Translations under genes and position numbers: made by a program
Shown here: positions 7,451 through 16,655 of the stretch, one piece after another
Layout: every line of letters starts with the position of its first letter
Numbering within the stretch: the stretch's first letter is position 1
Source of the DNA: an uncultured Desulfovibrio sp.
Lineage (GTDB): Bacteria; Desulfobacterota; Desulfovibrionia; Desulfovibrionales; Desulfovibrionaceae
Direction of reading: 5' to 3'
Length of the DNA: 45,215 nucleotides
Assembly (NCBI GenBank): GCA_934546745.1
Contig: CAKTDV010000022.1
Coordinates: 1-45,215 of the forward strand
Notes under the pieces: generated by a model
The model's database searches: none
Seen by the model: the letters and a program-made list of their open reading frames with translations, nothing else
Told to the model about the DNA's origin: nothing

Positions 7451-8681
7451 GGCGGATCCCGAAGATGCCCTGACGGGCGAAAGTTTTGACACCGCCAGCC
7501 TTGACGCGACATCCCGCGATTTTCTGGATCAGGCCATTGCCGACTACAATACGGCCTTCAACACAAACTTTGATACGTCCGCCGACAAGTTTCAGAATTA
7601 TTACAAAGATCTCTCGCTGCGGATGAAGACCCGCGAAATTGACCTCCTCGTGGTGGTCAACATGTTCCTTACGGGCTTTGACGCGACAACGCTCAATACG
7701 CTGTGGGTGGACAAGAACCTCAGGCATCACAGCCTGATTCAGGCCTATTCCCGTACCAACCGCATTCTCAATTCCGTCAAGACGTTCGGCAATATCGTCT
7801 GTTTTCGTGATTTACAGAAGGAGACGGACGAGGCCATCGCCCTGTTTGGCGACAAGGACGCTGGCGGCGTCGTGCTGTTGAAGACCTATGAGGACTATTA
7901 CAATGGTTTTGACGAGGAAAACGCGGACGGATCTGTAACGCATACCGAAGGTTACAGGGAGCTGACAGCAACGCTGCTGTCGCTCTTTCCGCTGGGTGTG
8001 CGAATTACCGGTGAACAGAACGAGAAAGATTTTATTGCCTTGTTCGGCCATATGTTACGACTCAGGAACATTCTGGCGGCCTTTGACGCTTTCAGGGGCA
8101 ATGAAATTCTCTCTGAACGCCAGATGCAGGATTATCAGAGCGTCTATCTTGATCTGTACCAGAAACACCGGCAAGGCGGAGTGGAGAAGGAGGACATCAC
8201 CTCGGATATTGTTTTTGAGATGGAACTTGTCCGTCAGGTAGACATAACTATTGATTATATTCTCATGCTTGTGGAAAAGTACCGCGCCTCGCACGGCAAG
8301 GACAAGACAATTCTTGCCTCCATCAGCGCGGCCGTCAACGCAAGCATCGAGTTGCGCAGCAAAAAGGAACTTATTGAGGGCTTCATCGAAAGCGTCAACG
8401 CGTCCTCTTCCATTGCAAGTGACTGGAAGCGCTATGTCCGCGAAAGAAAGGAAGCGGATTTGTCCGCCCTGATTGAGCGGGAACGCCTGAAACCCGATGA
8501 GACAAGGAAGTTTCTGGAAAGAGCCTTTCAAAACGGCGAACTGAAAACCATTGGCGAGGGCATCCAGAAAATCATGCCTCCGTCCAACCCCTTTGACAGG
8601 AAGAGCGGCGAAAAGAAGAAGGGCATAGTCGCACGAATCAAGGAATTTTTTGAGAAGTATCTGGGGTTGATGACTGCGTAA
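7257..8681 (+). pseudogene. hsdR: Type I restriction enzyme HsdR, C-terminal remnant
   Basis: Codons from about 7257 encode the C-terminal 475 residues of an HsdR ATP-dependent translocase. The segment YFSQKTKRNAFYSLQGQR leads into FNSLFAVSSIP. Motif V (VVVNMFLTGFDATTLNT) and motif VI (LIQAYSRTNRIL) of the second helicase domain are present, followed by the long helical C-terminal domain that contacts the methylase. The nuclease domain and Walker A/B motifs, about half of a normal 1000-residue HsdR, are missing, and no hsdM or hsdS is in the window. The frame stays open upstream to GTG 7164 but those residues are shadow sequence. It cannot work as a restriction enzyme. Confidence 0.8.
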
Positions 8682-8708
8682 AGCAGGAAAGGAAATTTAG
8701 AGGTTAGT

Positions 8709-10089
8709 ATGAAACTGCGGAAAGTTAAATGGGAATCCCATCACATCCTTGGGAATTTGGAATTGGATTTTACAAATAAAGATATTAATTCTCCTTACGA
8801 TATTATTGTTATTGCAGGAGAAAATGGAATAGGAAAAACAGTTCTGCTGGAAACAATATATAATTTTTTAAATAAAGGATCAATATTTTCTTTTGCGTTT
8901 ATTGAATATCAAATAGGTGGTGATATCTATAGAGCTGTTAAGCCAGAGGGTGATGCAATAAATATAGATGGTTTTTTTGATATTGTAAGCTTGTCATCAA
9001 ATGTAAAAGACTACATCCGACATAATCGGAATAATGATCCTTTAAAAATTAAAACAACTATCAACGATCCTCGTCATTATGGCTGTGCCTATACAAAAGC
9101 TAGATCTAATTATACATCAAAACGAATTACCACAATCACGGCAAAAGATCTCGATGAAGGATATCTATAATAATGAAGAAGACAATGATTCAACATCGCT
9201 AAAGCAGTTAATAGTTGATATTCAAGCTCAGGATAATAGTGAATTGTCACGAATGCTAAAAAAAGATCCTTCAATAAAAATGTCATGGAGCGAATTTGAA
9301 AAAAATTCAAAAATATATCGATTTTCTTCGGCTTTTAATACTTTCTTTGAAAATAAACTAAAATATGATAGAGTTGAATCTGGTAACGGCAGTCATGAGA
9401 TTATTTTTAAAAAAAATGACAAAGATATAAATATTGACACGCTTAGTACGGGAGAAAGGCAAATAGTTTTTAGAGGAACATATCTATTGAAAAACAGTGC
9501 GAAGCTGGATGGTGGTATTATATTTATAGACGAGCCAGAATTGAGTATGCACCCTTCTTGGCAGAAAAAAATATTGTCATATTATAAAGGATTATTTACA
9601 AAAGATGGTTGTCAGAAATCACAAATTCTCGTAGCAACACATTCAGAAGGTGTGATTGCGGAAGCATTGAAGGATACAAAAGCAAAAATACTTGTTTTGA
9701 AAATTGACAAGTCCACTCATGTCTATCCTGCTGATATTCAAGTTCCTTTAGTATTAAAAAATATGTCAAGCGCGGAAATTAATTATCAAGCATTTGGAGT
9801 GGTATCAACAGATTATCATAATGCGCTTTATGGTTATATAGATGCAGAAGGATGGATGGAAGAATACAAACAAGGGAAAAAGAATTTTTCATATACATGT
9901 ATTCTTAAAGATGGATCGCAAAAGCAGAAATGCCTATGTATGTCTGAGCGAATACGTCATATAATACATCACCCAGAAAATCCGTACAATTCCTATCAAG
10001 AAAAGGATCTACAGGAATCTATTGAAACTATGAGAGAGTATATCTTAAAAAAGCAACAGGAAGTTGCCGGATCAAGTCAAGTAAAATAA
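8709..10089 (+). pseudogene. AT-rich AAA/ABC-type ATPase gene with one-base frameshift
   Basis: Two overlapping frames make one protein. The first (from ATG 8709, SD GAGG at 8701-8704 region) holds Walker A (IAGENGIGKTVLLETIYNFL) and stops at 9170. The second runs to 10089 with the signature LSTGERQIVFRG, Walker B plus Glu (GGIIFIDEPELSMHPSW) and an H-loop (ILVATHSEG). Deleting one G from AAGGAT at 9157-9162 would join them as DEDIYNNEEDNDS and give about 459 residues. The C-terminal motif IRHIIHHPENPYNSYQEKDL is shared by defence-type ATPases as I remember them, but the family is uncertain. Base composition is far more AT-rich than on either side, marking recent transfer. It may be a true pseudogene, an assembly error or programmed frameshifting. 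Confidence 0.75.
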
Positions 10090-10096
10090 CTTCTGC

Positions 10097-10234
10097 CTAC
10101 CCCGCCCCCTCTCCCTTGCCCGACAGTTTGCGGCAGATGCCGGTGGTGCTGTAGCCGTCCTGCAATCGGGCCAGATGCACGCGGCCGCCATCGCGCGGGA
10201 CGGTGATGCTGCGGGACTGCGCTGTTGCGGTCAT
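10097..10234 (-). pseudogene. Detached hldE 3' end with its own start codon
   Basis: Read on the minus strand, 10234-10097 is a 45-codon frame. Its middle 27 residues (GGRVHLARLQDGYSTTGICR and onward) equal the C-terminus of HldE, in the same reading frame. The last residues differ (GEGAG instead of GEANETRA), as do the first 15 (MTATAQSRSITVPRD). ATG 10234 has AGGA six nt upstream, so it could be translated. The best reading is a gene-end fragment left by site-specific integration rather than a functional gene. Confidence 0.7.
10108..10189. repeat. 82-bp direct repeat, left copy (candidate att site)
   Basis: Identical over all 82 bases to 11733-11814, at an offset of 1625 bp and in direct orientation. 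The sequence is the 3' end of hldE. Identity stops abruptly at both edges (C against G at 10107/11732, A against G at 10190/11815). The DNA between the copies contains one ATPase/DUF234 gene. Confidence 0.9.
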
Positions 10235-10245
10235 ACACGTCCTCT

Positions 10246-10274
10246 TTGACATTTTCTGTATACTAAGTTATAAT
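10246..10274 (+). promoter_or_regulatory. Consensus sigma-70 promoter with overlapping palindrome
   Basis: TTGACA at 10246-10251 and TATAAT at 10269-10274 are separated by exactly 17 bp, a perfect match to the consensus. The -10 sits in an 18-bp near-palindrome, ACTAAGTTATAATTTAGT at 10262-10279, that could be a repressor operator. It drives the ATPase/DUF234 gene, whose start lies 40 bp downstream. Confidence 0.8.
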
Positions 10275-10314
10275 TTAGTAACTGATAATTTTGTAAAAGA
10301 AGAAAGGGGTGACT

Positions 10315-11694
10315 GTGTTCGTCGGCAGAAGAGAAGAGCTGGAAAAACTGGAGAAACTCCGGCGCGGCGGCGGGTTTCAGCTTCCTGTCATTTACGGTCG
10401 GCGGCGTGTGGGCAAAACCGCGCTTATCCGCAGATTCATTCAGGATAAGGAAGCAATCTTTTTTACGGCCCTTGAATCCAGCGGGCAGCAGAATCTTGAA
10501 AACCTGAGCCGGGCCATCCTGGGCGGCGCGGGGGCCTCTCCCGTGTTTCGGAATGTTCATGACGCTTTTGAGCATGTTTTCCGGCAGTCGCTGGAGAAGC
10601 CGCTTGTTTTTGCCGTGGACGAATATCCCTATCTTGCCAAAGCCTGTCCGGCGGCATCTTCCATTCTGCAAAAACTTATCGACGAATATAAGGATCGGTC
10701 ACATCTTTTCCTTATCCTCTGCGGTTCTTCCATGTCTTTTATGGAGGAACAGGTGTTGGGCTATCAAAGCCCGCTGTACGGGCGGCGCACGGCACAGCTC
10801 AAGATACTGCCCTTTGATTTCTTTGAGGCGCGGGAGTGCTTTCAACATTTTTCCGCCCAGGATATGGCCGCTATATATGGCATCGTTGGAGGAACGCCGC
10901 AATATCTGCTCCAGATGGATGACAGGCTTTCGCTTGAGGAAAACCTGAAGGAACACCTGCTTGATCCCTCCTGTTACCTTTTTGAGGAGCCGGGCAACCT
11001 GCTCAAGCAGGAAATACGCGAAGCCTCTTCCTACAACGCGATTATCTCGGCCATTGCTGATGGCGCCTCGCGCCTTTCGGAAATTGCGGACAAAGCGGAT
11101 CTTGAAAGCAGCGCCTGTTCCGGCTACCTGAACAGGCTCATGGCCTTGGGTCTGGTACGCAAGGAAGCGCCCTTTGGGCGGTACAGTGCCCGCAAGACTG
11201 TCTATGACGTTGCGGATCCGCTCTTTCGTTTCTGGTATCGCTTCATTCCCAGGTATGTCTCTCTCCTCCAGAACGGGATGCTTGATCCGGTCTGCGCCCG
11301 TATCATGGCGCAGCTTCCCCAGTACATGGGACCGGTGTTTGAGGAAATCTGCAAACAATGGCTCTGGCGGCAGAACAGGCGCGGGGTCTTGCCCGTCCTG
11401 TTCACAGCGCTTGGCCGCTGGTGGGGAAGCGATCCCCGCACAAAGAGCGAGGCGGAAATAGACATCGTGGCCACAGGCGACGGGGATCACATGCTCTTCT
11501 GTGAATGCAAATGGACGCACGAACCCGTTGGCGGCAATGTGTTGGCAACGCTGACGGCACGATCCGAACTGATCCGGAGCGGCAAGCGTTCGTACATACT
11601 GTTCGCACGATCCGGCTTTACCGGAGGATGCCGGAAGGCGGCGGAAGAGATGGGTACTGTCCGCCTCGTGGATTTTGCCGCCATGCTGGAATGA
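10315..11694 (+). CDS. ATPase/DUF234 protein with PD-(D/E)XK-like C-terminus
   Basis: The 459-residue protein has a STAND-like archaeal-type ATPase domain with Walker A GRRRVGKT (residues 28-35) and Walker B VFAVDEYPYL, then a winged-helix region (SEIADKADLESSACSGYLNR), then DUF234. In DUF234 the residues D383, E397 and K399 (EIDIVATG, CECKW) form a PD-(D/E)XK-like nuclease signature. GTG 10315 is chosen because AAAGGGG at 10303-10309 is well spaced and the product then begins MFVGRREEL, the usual start in this family. GTG 10309 overlaps the SD. Members are common in bacteria and archaea with no settled function; toxin or defence roles have been suggested by architecture. It is the only gene between the two 82-bp repeats. 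Confidence 0.85.
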   Translation: MFVGRREELEKLEKLRRGGGFQLPVIYGRRRVGKTALIRRFIQDKEAIFFTALESSGQQNLENLSRAILGGAGASPVFRNVHDAFEHVFRQSLEKPLVFAVDEYPYLAKACPAASSILQKLIDEYKDRSHLFLILCGSSMSFMEEQVLGYQSPLYGRRTAQLKILPFDFFEARECFQHFSAQDMAAIYGIVGGTPQYLLQMDDRLSLEENLKEHLLDPSCYLFEEPGNLLKQEIREASSYNAIISAIADGASRLSEIADKADLESSACSGYLNRLMALGLVRKEAPFGRYSARKTVYDVADPLFRFWYRFIPRYVSLLQNGMLDPVCARIMAQLPQYMGPVFEEICKQWLWRQNRRGVLPVLFTALGRWWGSDPRTKSEAEIDIVATGDGDHMLFCECKWTHEPVGGNVLATLTARSELIRSGKRSYILFARSGFTGGCRKAAEEMGTVRLVDFAAMLE

Positions 11695-11712
11695 AGAACG
11701 TGGCATTTCCCG

Positions 11713-13182
11713 TCATGCGCGGGTCTCGTTCGCCTCTCCCTTGCCCGACAGTTTGCGGCAGATGCCGGTGGTGCTGTAGCCGTCCTGCAATCGGGCCAGA
11801 TGCACGCGGCCGCCGCGGGCCTGGACGATGTCGGCCCCGACGACGTTCTCCACGGCGTAGTCGCTGCCCTTCACAAGGACGTCGGGAAGCAGGGTCTCGA
11901 TAAGGCGCAGGGGCGTGTCCTCCTCAAAGATGATCACGGCGTCCACGTCCTGAAGGGCGGCGATGAGCAGTGCGCGGCTCCGCTCGTCCTGGACGGGGCG
12001 CGTTTCCCCTTTGAGGCGGCGCACGGAACTGTCGGCATTGATGGCGACCACAAGCCTGTCGCCCTGCGCCGCCGCTTCGTGCAGCAGCATGATGTGCCCC
12101 TTGTGCAGGATGTCAAAACAGCCGTTGGTGAAGACGATGCGCTGCCCCTGCTGCCTCCAGAAGGCGACCAGCTCCCGCAGCTGGGGCAAGTCCATGATTT
12201 TTGGCGCGCTGCCGCCGTCGCGCCGGACGGCGTAGAGGAATTCCTCCCTGCTCACGGGACTGGTGCCCGCCTTGCGGACCACCATGCCCGCCGCGGCGTT
12301 GGCGCAGCGGGCGGCCCGCGCGTAGGAGAGGCCGCAGGCGCGGCAGGCCGCCAGCACGGCGATGACGGTGTCCCCCGCGCCGGAAACGTCCACGACCTGC
12401 CGGGCTTCGGCCTTGATGAAGAGCGGATCCCCATCCTCCTCAAAAAGGGCCATGCCCCGCGCGCCTCTGGTCAGCAGCAGGCGGGGCACGGCAATATGGC
12501 GGCAAAGCGCGCGGGCCGCCTCTTCCATGCCTTCGCGCGTTTCTCCGGCACATCCCGAAACGGCGGCGAATTCGGCGCTGTTGGGCGTCACGCATTCCGC
12601 GCCGGCATAGCGGCCCCAGTCGTCAAGCTTGGGATCGGCCAGCACGGGAATGCCGCGATCCGCGCAGGCGGCGATGACATCCCCGGCAAGGCAGGATCCG
12701 TCCGCTCGGCGCAGGAGAACCCCCTTGCCATAATCGGAGAGGACGGCGGCGGCGCACCCCTCCAGCGCCTCGGGCAGCGCCGCCTTCAGGCGTTCGTATT
12801 CCTCCGCTTCCAGCGGGCGGGACGTCTCCTCATCCAGACGGAGCAGCTGCTGCCCGTGGGTGACGATGCGGGTCTTTGTGGTGGTGGGGCGGTGGGAAGA
12901 TCCGATAAGCGTGGCGGCGATGCCGCCCTCCCGCAGCCGCAGCCGTAGCGAGCGGGCCGCGCCGTCCTTGCCGCACAGTCCCAGCAGGGAGGCGGTACAG
13001 CCGAGCGAGACAAGGTTGCGCGCCACATTGGCCGCGCCGCCGGGAACGCTCCAGCGCGCGCGCGCGCCCGCGACGGGCACCGGCGCTTCCGGGGAGATGC
13101 GGCGCACCTCGGTTTCCACATAGACATCCAGCATGGCGTCGCCCACCACAAGCAGGCGCGCGCGGGTAAAGTCAGGCAGCAT
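11713..13182 (-). CDS. hldE: Bifunctional heptose-7-phosphate kinase / heptose-1-phosphate adenylyltransferase
   Basis: HldE makes ADP-heptose for the LPS inner core in the cytoplasm. The N-terminal ribokinase-like domain (about 1-330) has PGGAANVARNLVSLG and the anion hole DVSGAGDTVIAVLAA. The C-terminal nucleotidyltransferase domain (from about 345) has VFTNGCFDILHKGHIMLLHE with the expected HxGH (HKGH) and ADSSVRRLKG. At 489 residues it is the usual length. ATG 13182 follows GGAG by 6 nt; the longer frame to 13269 has no SD. The last 27 codons before the final eight form an 82-bp sequence repeated 1.6 kb downstream, so its C-terminal residues (GEANETRA) may have been supplied by an inserted element. 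Confidence 0.93.
   Translation of the reverse strand: MLPDFTRARLLVVGDAMLDVYVETEVRRISPEAPVPVAGARARWSVPGGAANVARNLVSLGCTASLLGLCGKDGAARSLRLRLREGGIAATLIGSSHRPTTTKTRIVTHGQQLLRLDEETSRPLEAEEYERLKAALPEALEGCAAAVLSDYGKGVLLRRADGSCLAGDVIAACADRGIPVLADPKLDDWGRYAGAECVTPNSAEFAAVSGCAGETREGMEEAARALCRHIAVPRLLLTRGARGMALFEEDGDPLFIKAEARQVVDVSGAGDTVIAVLAACRACGLSYARAARCANAAAGMVVRKAGTSPVSREEFLYAVRRDGGSAPKIMDLPQLRELVAFWRQQGQRIVFTNGCFDILHKGHIMLLHEAAAQGDRLVVAINADSSVRRLKGETRPVQDERSRALLIAALQDVDAVIIFEEDTPLRLIETLLPDVLVKGSDYAVENVVGADIVQARGGRVHLARLQDGYSTTGICRKLSGKGEANETRA
11733..11814. repeat. 82-bp direct repeat, right copy inside hldE
   Basis: Exact partner of 10108-10189. Here it forms the end of the intact hldE reading frame, up to eight codons before its stop. 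Integration at this point keeps hldE intact because the element supplies an equivalent 3' end. Confidence 0.9.
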
Positions 13183-13427
13183 GGTTTCTCCGGTACGGTC
13201 GTGTGCCGTCATGTTGCAATCCGCAAGGAAAGTCCAGATGAAGTAGCGCGGAGGGCGCGCCTCCGTCAACGCCCGCCCCTGCGCGGCCCTGCCCCCCTTG
13301 GGGATAAGGCCGCGCGACGGATTGCCAAAACCGGCGTTGCTCCGTACACTGTGCCCCGCGCCGTGTTCCGTCCCGGAGCGCGGCGCATCCGTTATGAGCG
13401 ACGGGGTGTGAGCGACGAGGTGAAATC

Positions 13428-14546
13428 ATGGGTGAAGTCCTTTCTCTGGAGCCGCCGCGGAAGTCTTCCCGGAGACGGGCGGTTCTTTTGCTGGCCGTGG
13501 CTGTTCTTTTGCTGGCCCTGCTTGTGGCTGGTCTTGCTTTTCTTGAGTTTTCCGGCGTTTCCGTACAGAGCCGCTGGGCCGCGCTGGATGCGGACACACA
13601 GGTGCTGACGGCGCCGTACAGCGCGCCGGTGGAGGACGTGTATGTGAGCGAGGGCATGCGCGTCAGCGGCGGGCAGGCCCTTTTGCGCCTGAGCAACGAG
13701 GCCCTGCTGGCGCGGCGGGAGCAGGCCGGGCGCGATCTGGGGGCGCCGCGCGAGGATATGTCGCGGCGCGACGCCGCCGTGGAGCGCCTGCAACGCGCCC
13801 AGGCGGCATGGGACGGCATGGTGTCGCGCCTGACCATCGCGCGCCATGAGGAAGCGTTGCACGCCAGGGATCGCGAACAGAAAAGCGTGGAACACGTGCG
13901 CGCCCAGCTGGCTCTGCGCGGCATGGCCGGCACGGACGGGCCCGCCTATGCCGCCGCTTCCCGCAGGGAAGCCCAGGCGCGCACCGCGCTGGAACAGGCG
14001 ACGAAGCGTTTTGAACAGGCCAATCAGGAACGGGCCGAAGCCGAACGGGATGTGATGGCGCTGCGCGATGAAATCCAGAAAGCCAAGCGCGTGGCCGGTC
14101 CCGCGGCGGGGGCGGCGGCCGCGTCTTCCGCCGTGGAGGGGAGCCAGCCGTCCGTGGACGGTGTCCTGAGCAGCGCGTGGGACGGGCTTGTGCTGCATGT
14201 GCGGACAGCGCAGGGGCGGAACGTCCAGCGGGATCAACCCCTGATGGAAATTCTTCCCGCTGACAGCGGGCGCTGGTGGGTGCTGGCCTATTTCCCTGCC
14301 GTGCGGTCCGGCAAACTGCGGCAGGGCATGGCCTGCCGTGTGACCGCCGGCGGGGAATCCCTTGACGGGGAAATCGAGGAACTGGCTCCCGCCGAGTCGC
14401 TGACCATGCCGGATCAGGAGGACGGGCCAAAGGAAGAGGTCGTGCCCGCCAAGATACGCATTCCCGGCGTGGACATGCTGGCAAAGGGCTGGAAGCCGGG
14501 CCAGAGCGTCGTGTGCGGCGTGGAGACAGGGCTTTTCCGTTTCTGA
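13428..14546 (+). CDS. HlyD-like periplasmic adaptor (membrane fusion protein)
   Basis: 372 residues with a basic N-terminus (RKSSRRRA), one membrane helix at about 19-42, a half lipoyl motif (APYSAPVEDVYVSEGMRVSG) and a long coiled-coil hairpin (about 85-225). The second lipoyl half (SSAWDGLVLHVRTAQGRNVQ) follows, then a beta-barrel domain (WWVLAYFPAVRSGKLRQGMA). Such adaptors link inner-membrane pumps to the outer membrane. No ABC or RND pump is adjacent; the next gene, 8 nt downstream, is a cation antiporter, so they are probably one operon of uncertain logic. ATG 13428 has GAGGTG upstream. Confidence 0.8.
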   Translation: MGEVLSLEPPRKSSRRRAVLLLAVAVLLLALLVAGLAFLEFSGVSVQSRWAALDADTQVLTAPYSAPVEDVYVSEGMRVSGGQALLRLSNEALLARREQAGRDLGAPREDMSRRDAAVERLQRAQAAWDGMVSRLTIARHEEALHARDREQKSVEHVRAQLALRGMAGTDGPAYAAASRREAQARTALEQATKRFEQANQERAEAERDVMALRDEIQKAKRVAGPAAGAAAASSAVEGSQPSVDGVLSSAWDGLVLHVRTAQGRNVQRDQPLMEILPADSGRWWVLAYFPAVRSGKLRQGMACRVTAGGESLDGEIEELAPAESLTMPDQEDGPKEEVVPAKIRIPGVDMLAKGWKPGQSVVCGVETGLFRF

Positions 14547-14554
14547 GGGTGTTT

Positions 14555-16555
14555 ATGGAACAACTGCATCAGCTTGTCATTCTTTTTCTGCTGGCCATTG
14601 CCGTCAGCCTTGTGTGCAACAAACTGAAAATCATGCCCATGGTGGGCTTTCTGCTGACGGGCGTCCTGTGCGGGCCCTCCATGCTGGGACTGGTGGAGGA
14701 TCAGGCGATCATCAACCAGATTGCCGAGCTTGGGGTGGCCATGCTGCTTTTCACCATCGGCATCGAACTGTCGGGGGACGCCCTCAACAGGCTGAAACGT
14801 CCCGTTTTCATGGGTGGCAGCCTCCAGATCGGCCTGACGGTGGCCTTTGTCGCGCTGGGGTGCTGGCTGAGCGGCACGACCATCCAGTCAGGCATTTTCT
14901 GGGGCTGTCTGGCGGCGCTCTCCTCCTCGGCCATCGTCTTGCAGATTTTTCAGCAGAAGGGCTATACCTGTACGCCCGTGGGGCGCATCACCATGGCGAT
15001 TCTCGTGTTTCAGGATATCATGGTCGCGCCTTTCATGCTCTGCGTCCCCTTGCTGGGCGGCGCGCTGAACCTCTCCCTGGCGGAGGCGCTGCTTGCCGTG
15101 ATCAAGGTGATCGCCGTGCTTGGCGGGGTTCTGGTCGCGGCGCATTTCGGGCTTGATCGCCTCATGGACGCCGTCATGGCGACGCGGGCGCGGGAAATCC
15201 TCCTGATGACGACGCTCGTTCTCTGTTTCGGTATCGCCACACTGACGGAATCCCTGGGGCTGTCCTTTTCGCTGGGCGCGTTTCTGGCCGGTCTGCTGCT
15301 GGCCCGATCGCCGTACAGCATGAGCGTCATTTCCGGTGTGCTGCCGTACAAGGACATCTTTCTCAGTCTCTTTTTCATCTCCGTGGGCATGATGCTGGAT
15401 GTGAACTTCTTTTGGGAGCATATGGGTTCCATCCTCGCCTTTACGGCCGTGTTCATCGTGGTGAAGTTCCTGCTTTCCCTGCCGGCGGCGCTCATGCAGG
15501 GCTATCCGCTGCGTACCGCCGTGTTCAGCGGCCTTGCGCTGGCGCAGGTGGGGGAATTCTCCTTTGTGCTGGCGGCGTCCGGACTGGAGCTTCACCTCTT
15601 CAGCATGGAGGACTATCAGCTTTTTCTGGCCGCCAGCGTACTGACCATGATGCTGACGCCGCTGCTCATCTCCCTTGCGCCGCGCCTCTGCGATGCCCTC
15701 GTGCGCTGGCGCAGGATCAGGGAGGAGGCGGAGGTGGCTTCCGCGCCCTCCGCCGCCTGCGCGCTGCATAACCATCTGATCATCGTGGGCTTTGGCATCA
15801 GCGGCAAGCATCTGGCGCTGGTGGCGAAGGAATCCGGCATTGCCTACACGATCCTTGAGATGAACCCCGATACGGTCAACCGCTACAGGACGTCGGAGCC
15901 GATTACGCAGGGCGACGCCTCGCAGCCGGTGGTGCTGGAGCATCTTGGCGTGGACAGGGCCCGCGTGCTGGCCATCATCATTTCCGATCCGGCGGCGGTG
16001 CGGGCCATCACCGAGGAAGCCCGGGTCATGAATCCCAATCTCTTCATTGTGGCGCGAACGCGCTTTGTGAGCGAGGTGGCGCCGCTGCGCCGTCTGGGGG
16101 CGGATGTGGTCATCGCCGAGGAGTTCGAATCGTCCATCGAGGTCTTCAGTCAGGTTCTTTCGCGCTATCTTGTGCCGCAGCAGAATATCGAGGCCTTTTC
16201 CGCGCGCCTGCGGCGGGCCAATTACCGTATGATCCGGCGCATGAGCGCCGGTGTGAGCAATCTTTCGGAAATGGTGGATCGCCTGCCGGATATCGGGGTT
16301 CAGGCAATCCGTCTGGGGGCGGATTCGCCCCTGTGCGGCGTGCGTCTTTGCAAGAGCGATTTACGGCGCAGGTACGGCCTGACAGTGGTGGCCATCCTGC
16401 ATGGCAAGGAGATGCGCGCCACGCCGGATCCGGAATCGGCGCTCTGTGCCGGGGATGTGCTCTATCTGTTTGGTACCACGGAAAAACTGCTGGCCGCGCG
16501 TGTGCTTTTCGGCGGGAGCGCGCAGGAGGGCGCGGGGCAGGGGCAACCGGCATAG
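14555..16555 (+). CDS. KefB-type cation:proton antiporter with RCK domains
   Basis: The 666-residue protein has a CPA2 transporter domain of about 12 helices (residues 1-385; TGVLCGPSMLGLVEDQAI, LGAFLAGLLLARSPYS). An RCK_N domain with a Rossmann glycine motif (LIIVGFGISGKHLALVAKES, near 410-530) follows, then an RCK_C domain (about 570-655, IGVQAIRLGADSPLCG). Proteins of this plan exchange K+ or Na+ for H+ at the inner membrane under nucleotide or ligand control. ATG 14555 sits 8 nt after the adaptor stop with GAGGGTG as SD. The substrate ion cannot be read from sequence. Confidence 0.88.
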   Translation: MEQLHQLVILFLLAIAVSLVCNKLKIMPMVGFLLTGVLCGPSMLGLVEDQAIINQIAELGVAMLLFTIGIELSGDALNRLKRPVFMGGSLQIGLTVAFVALGCWLSGTTIQSGIFWGCLAALSSSAIVLQIFQQKGYTCTPVGRITMAILVFQDIMVAPFMLCVPLLGGALNLSLAEALLAVIKVIAVLGGVLVAAHFGLDRLMDAVMATRAREILLMTTLVLCFGIATLTESLGLSFSLGAFLAGLLLARSPYSMSVISGVLPYKDIFLSLFFISVGMMLDVNFFWEHMGSILAFTAVFIVVKFLLSLPAALMQGYPLRTAVFSGLALAQVGEFSFVLAASGLELHLFSMEDYQLFLAASVLTMMLTPLLISLAPRLCDALVRWRRIREEAEVASAPSAACALHNHLIIVGFGISGKHLALVAKESGIAYTILEMNPDTVNRYRTSEPITQGDASQPVVLEHLGVDRARVLAIIISDPAAVRAITEEARVMNPNLFIVARTRFVSEVAPLRRLGADVVIAEEFESSIEVFSQVLSRYLVPQQNIEAFSARLRRANYRMIRRMSAGVSNLSEMVDRLPDIGVQAIRLGADSPLCGVRLCKSDLRRRYGLTVVAILHGKEMRATPDPESALCAGDVLYLFGTTEKLLAARVLFGGSAQEGAGQGQPA

Positions 16556-16594
16556 GGCCATCATGCGGATCGGTTGTTTCAGAGAGACTCACGG

Positions 16595-16630
16595 AAAAGG
16601 CGGCGCCGTCCAGGACGGCGCCGCCTTTTT
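16595..16630. terminator. Bidirectional intrinsic terminator
   Basis: A long GC stem, AAAAGGCGGCGCCGTCC against GGACGGCGCCGCCTTTTT, sits between the convergent antiporter and ornithine carbamoyltransferase genes. T tracts occur on both strands. Confidence 0.9.
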
Positions 16631-16655
16631 CTGTGCGCGGGGAAGGTGGGGCGCG

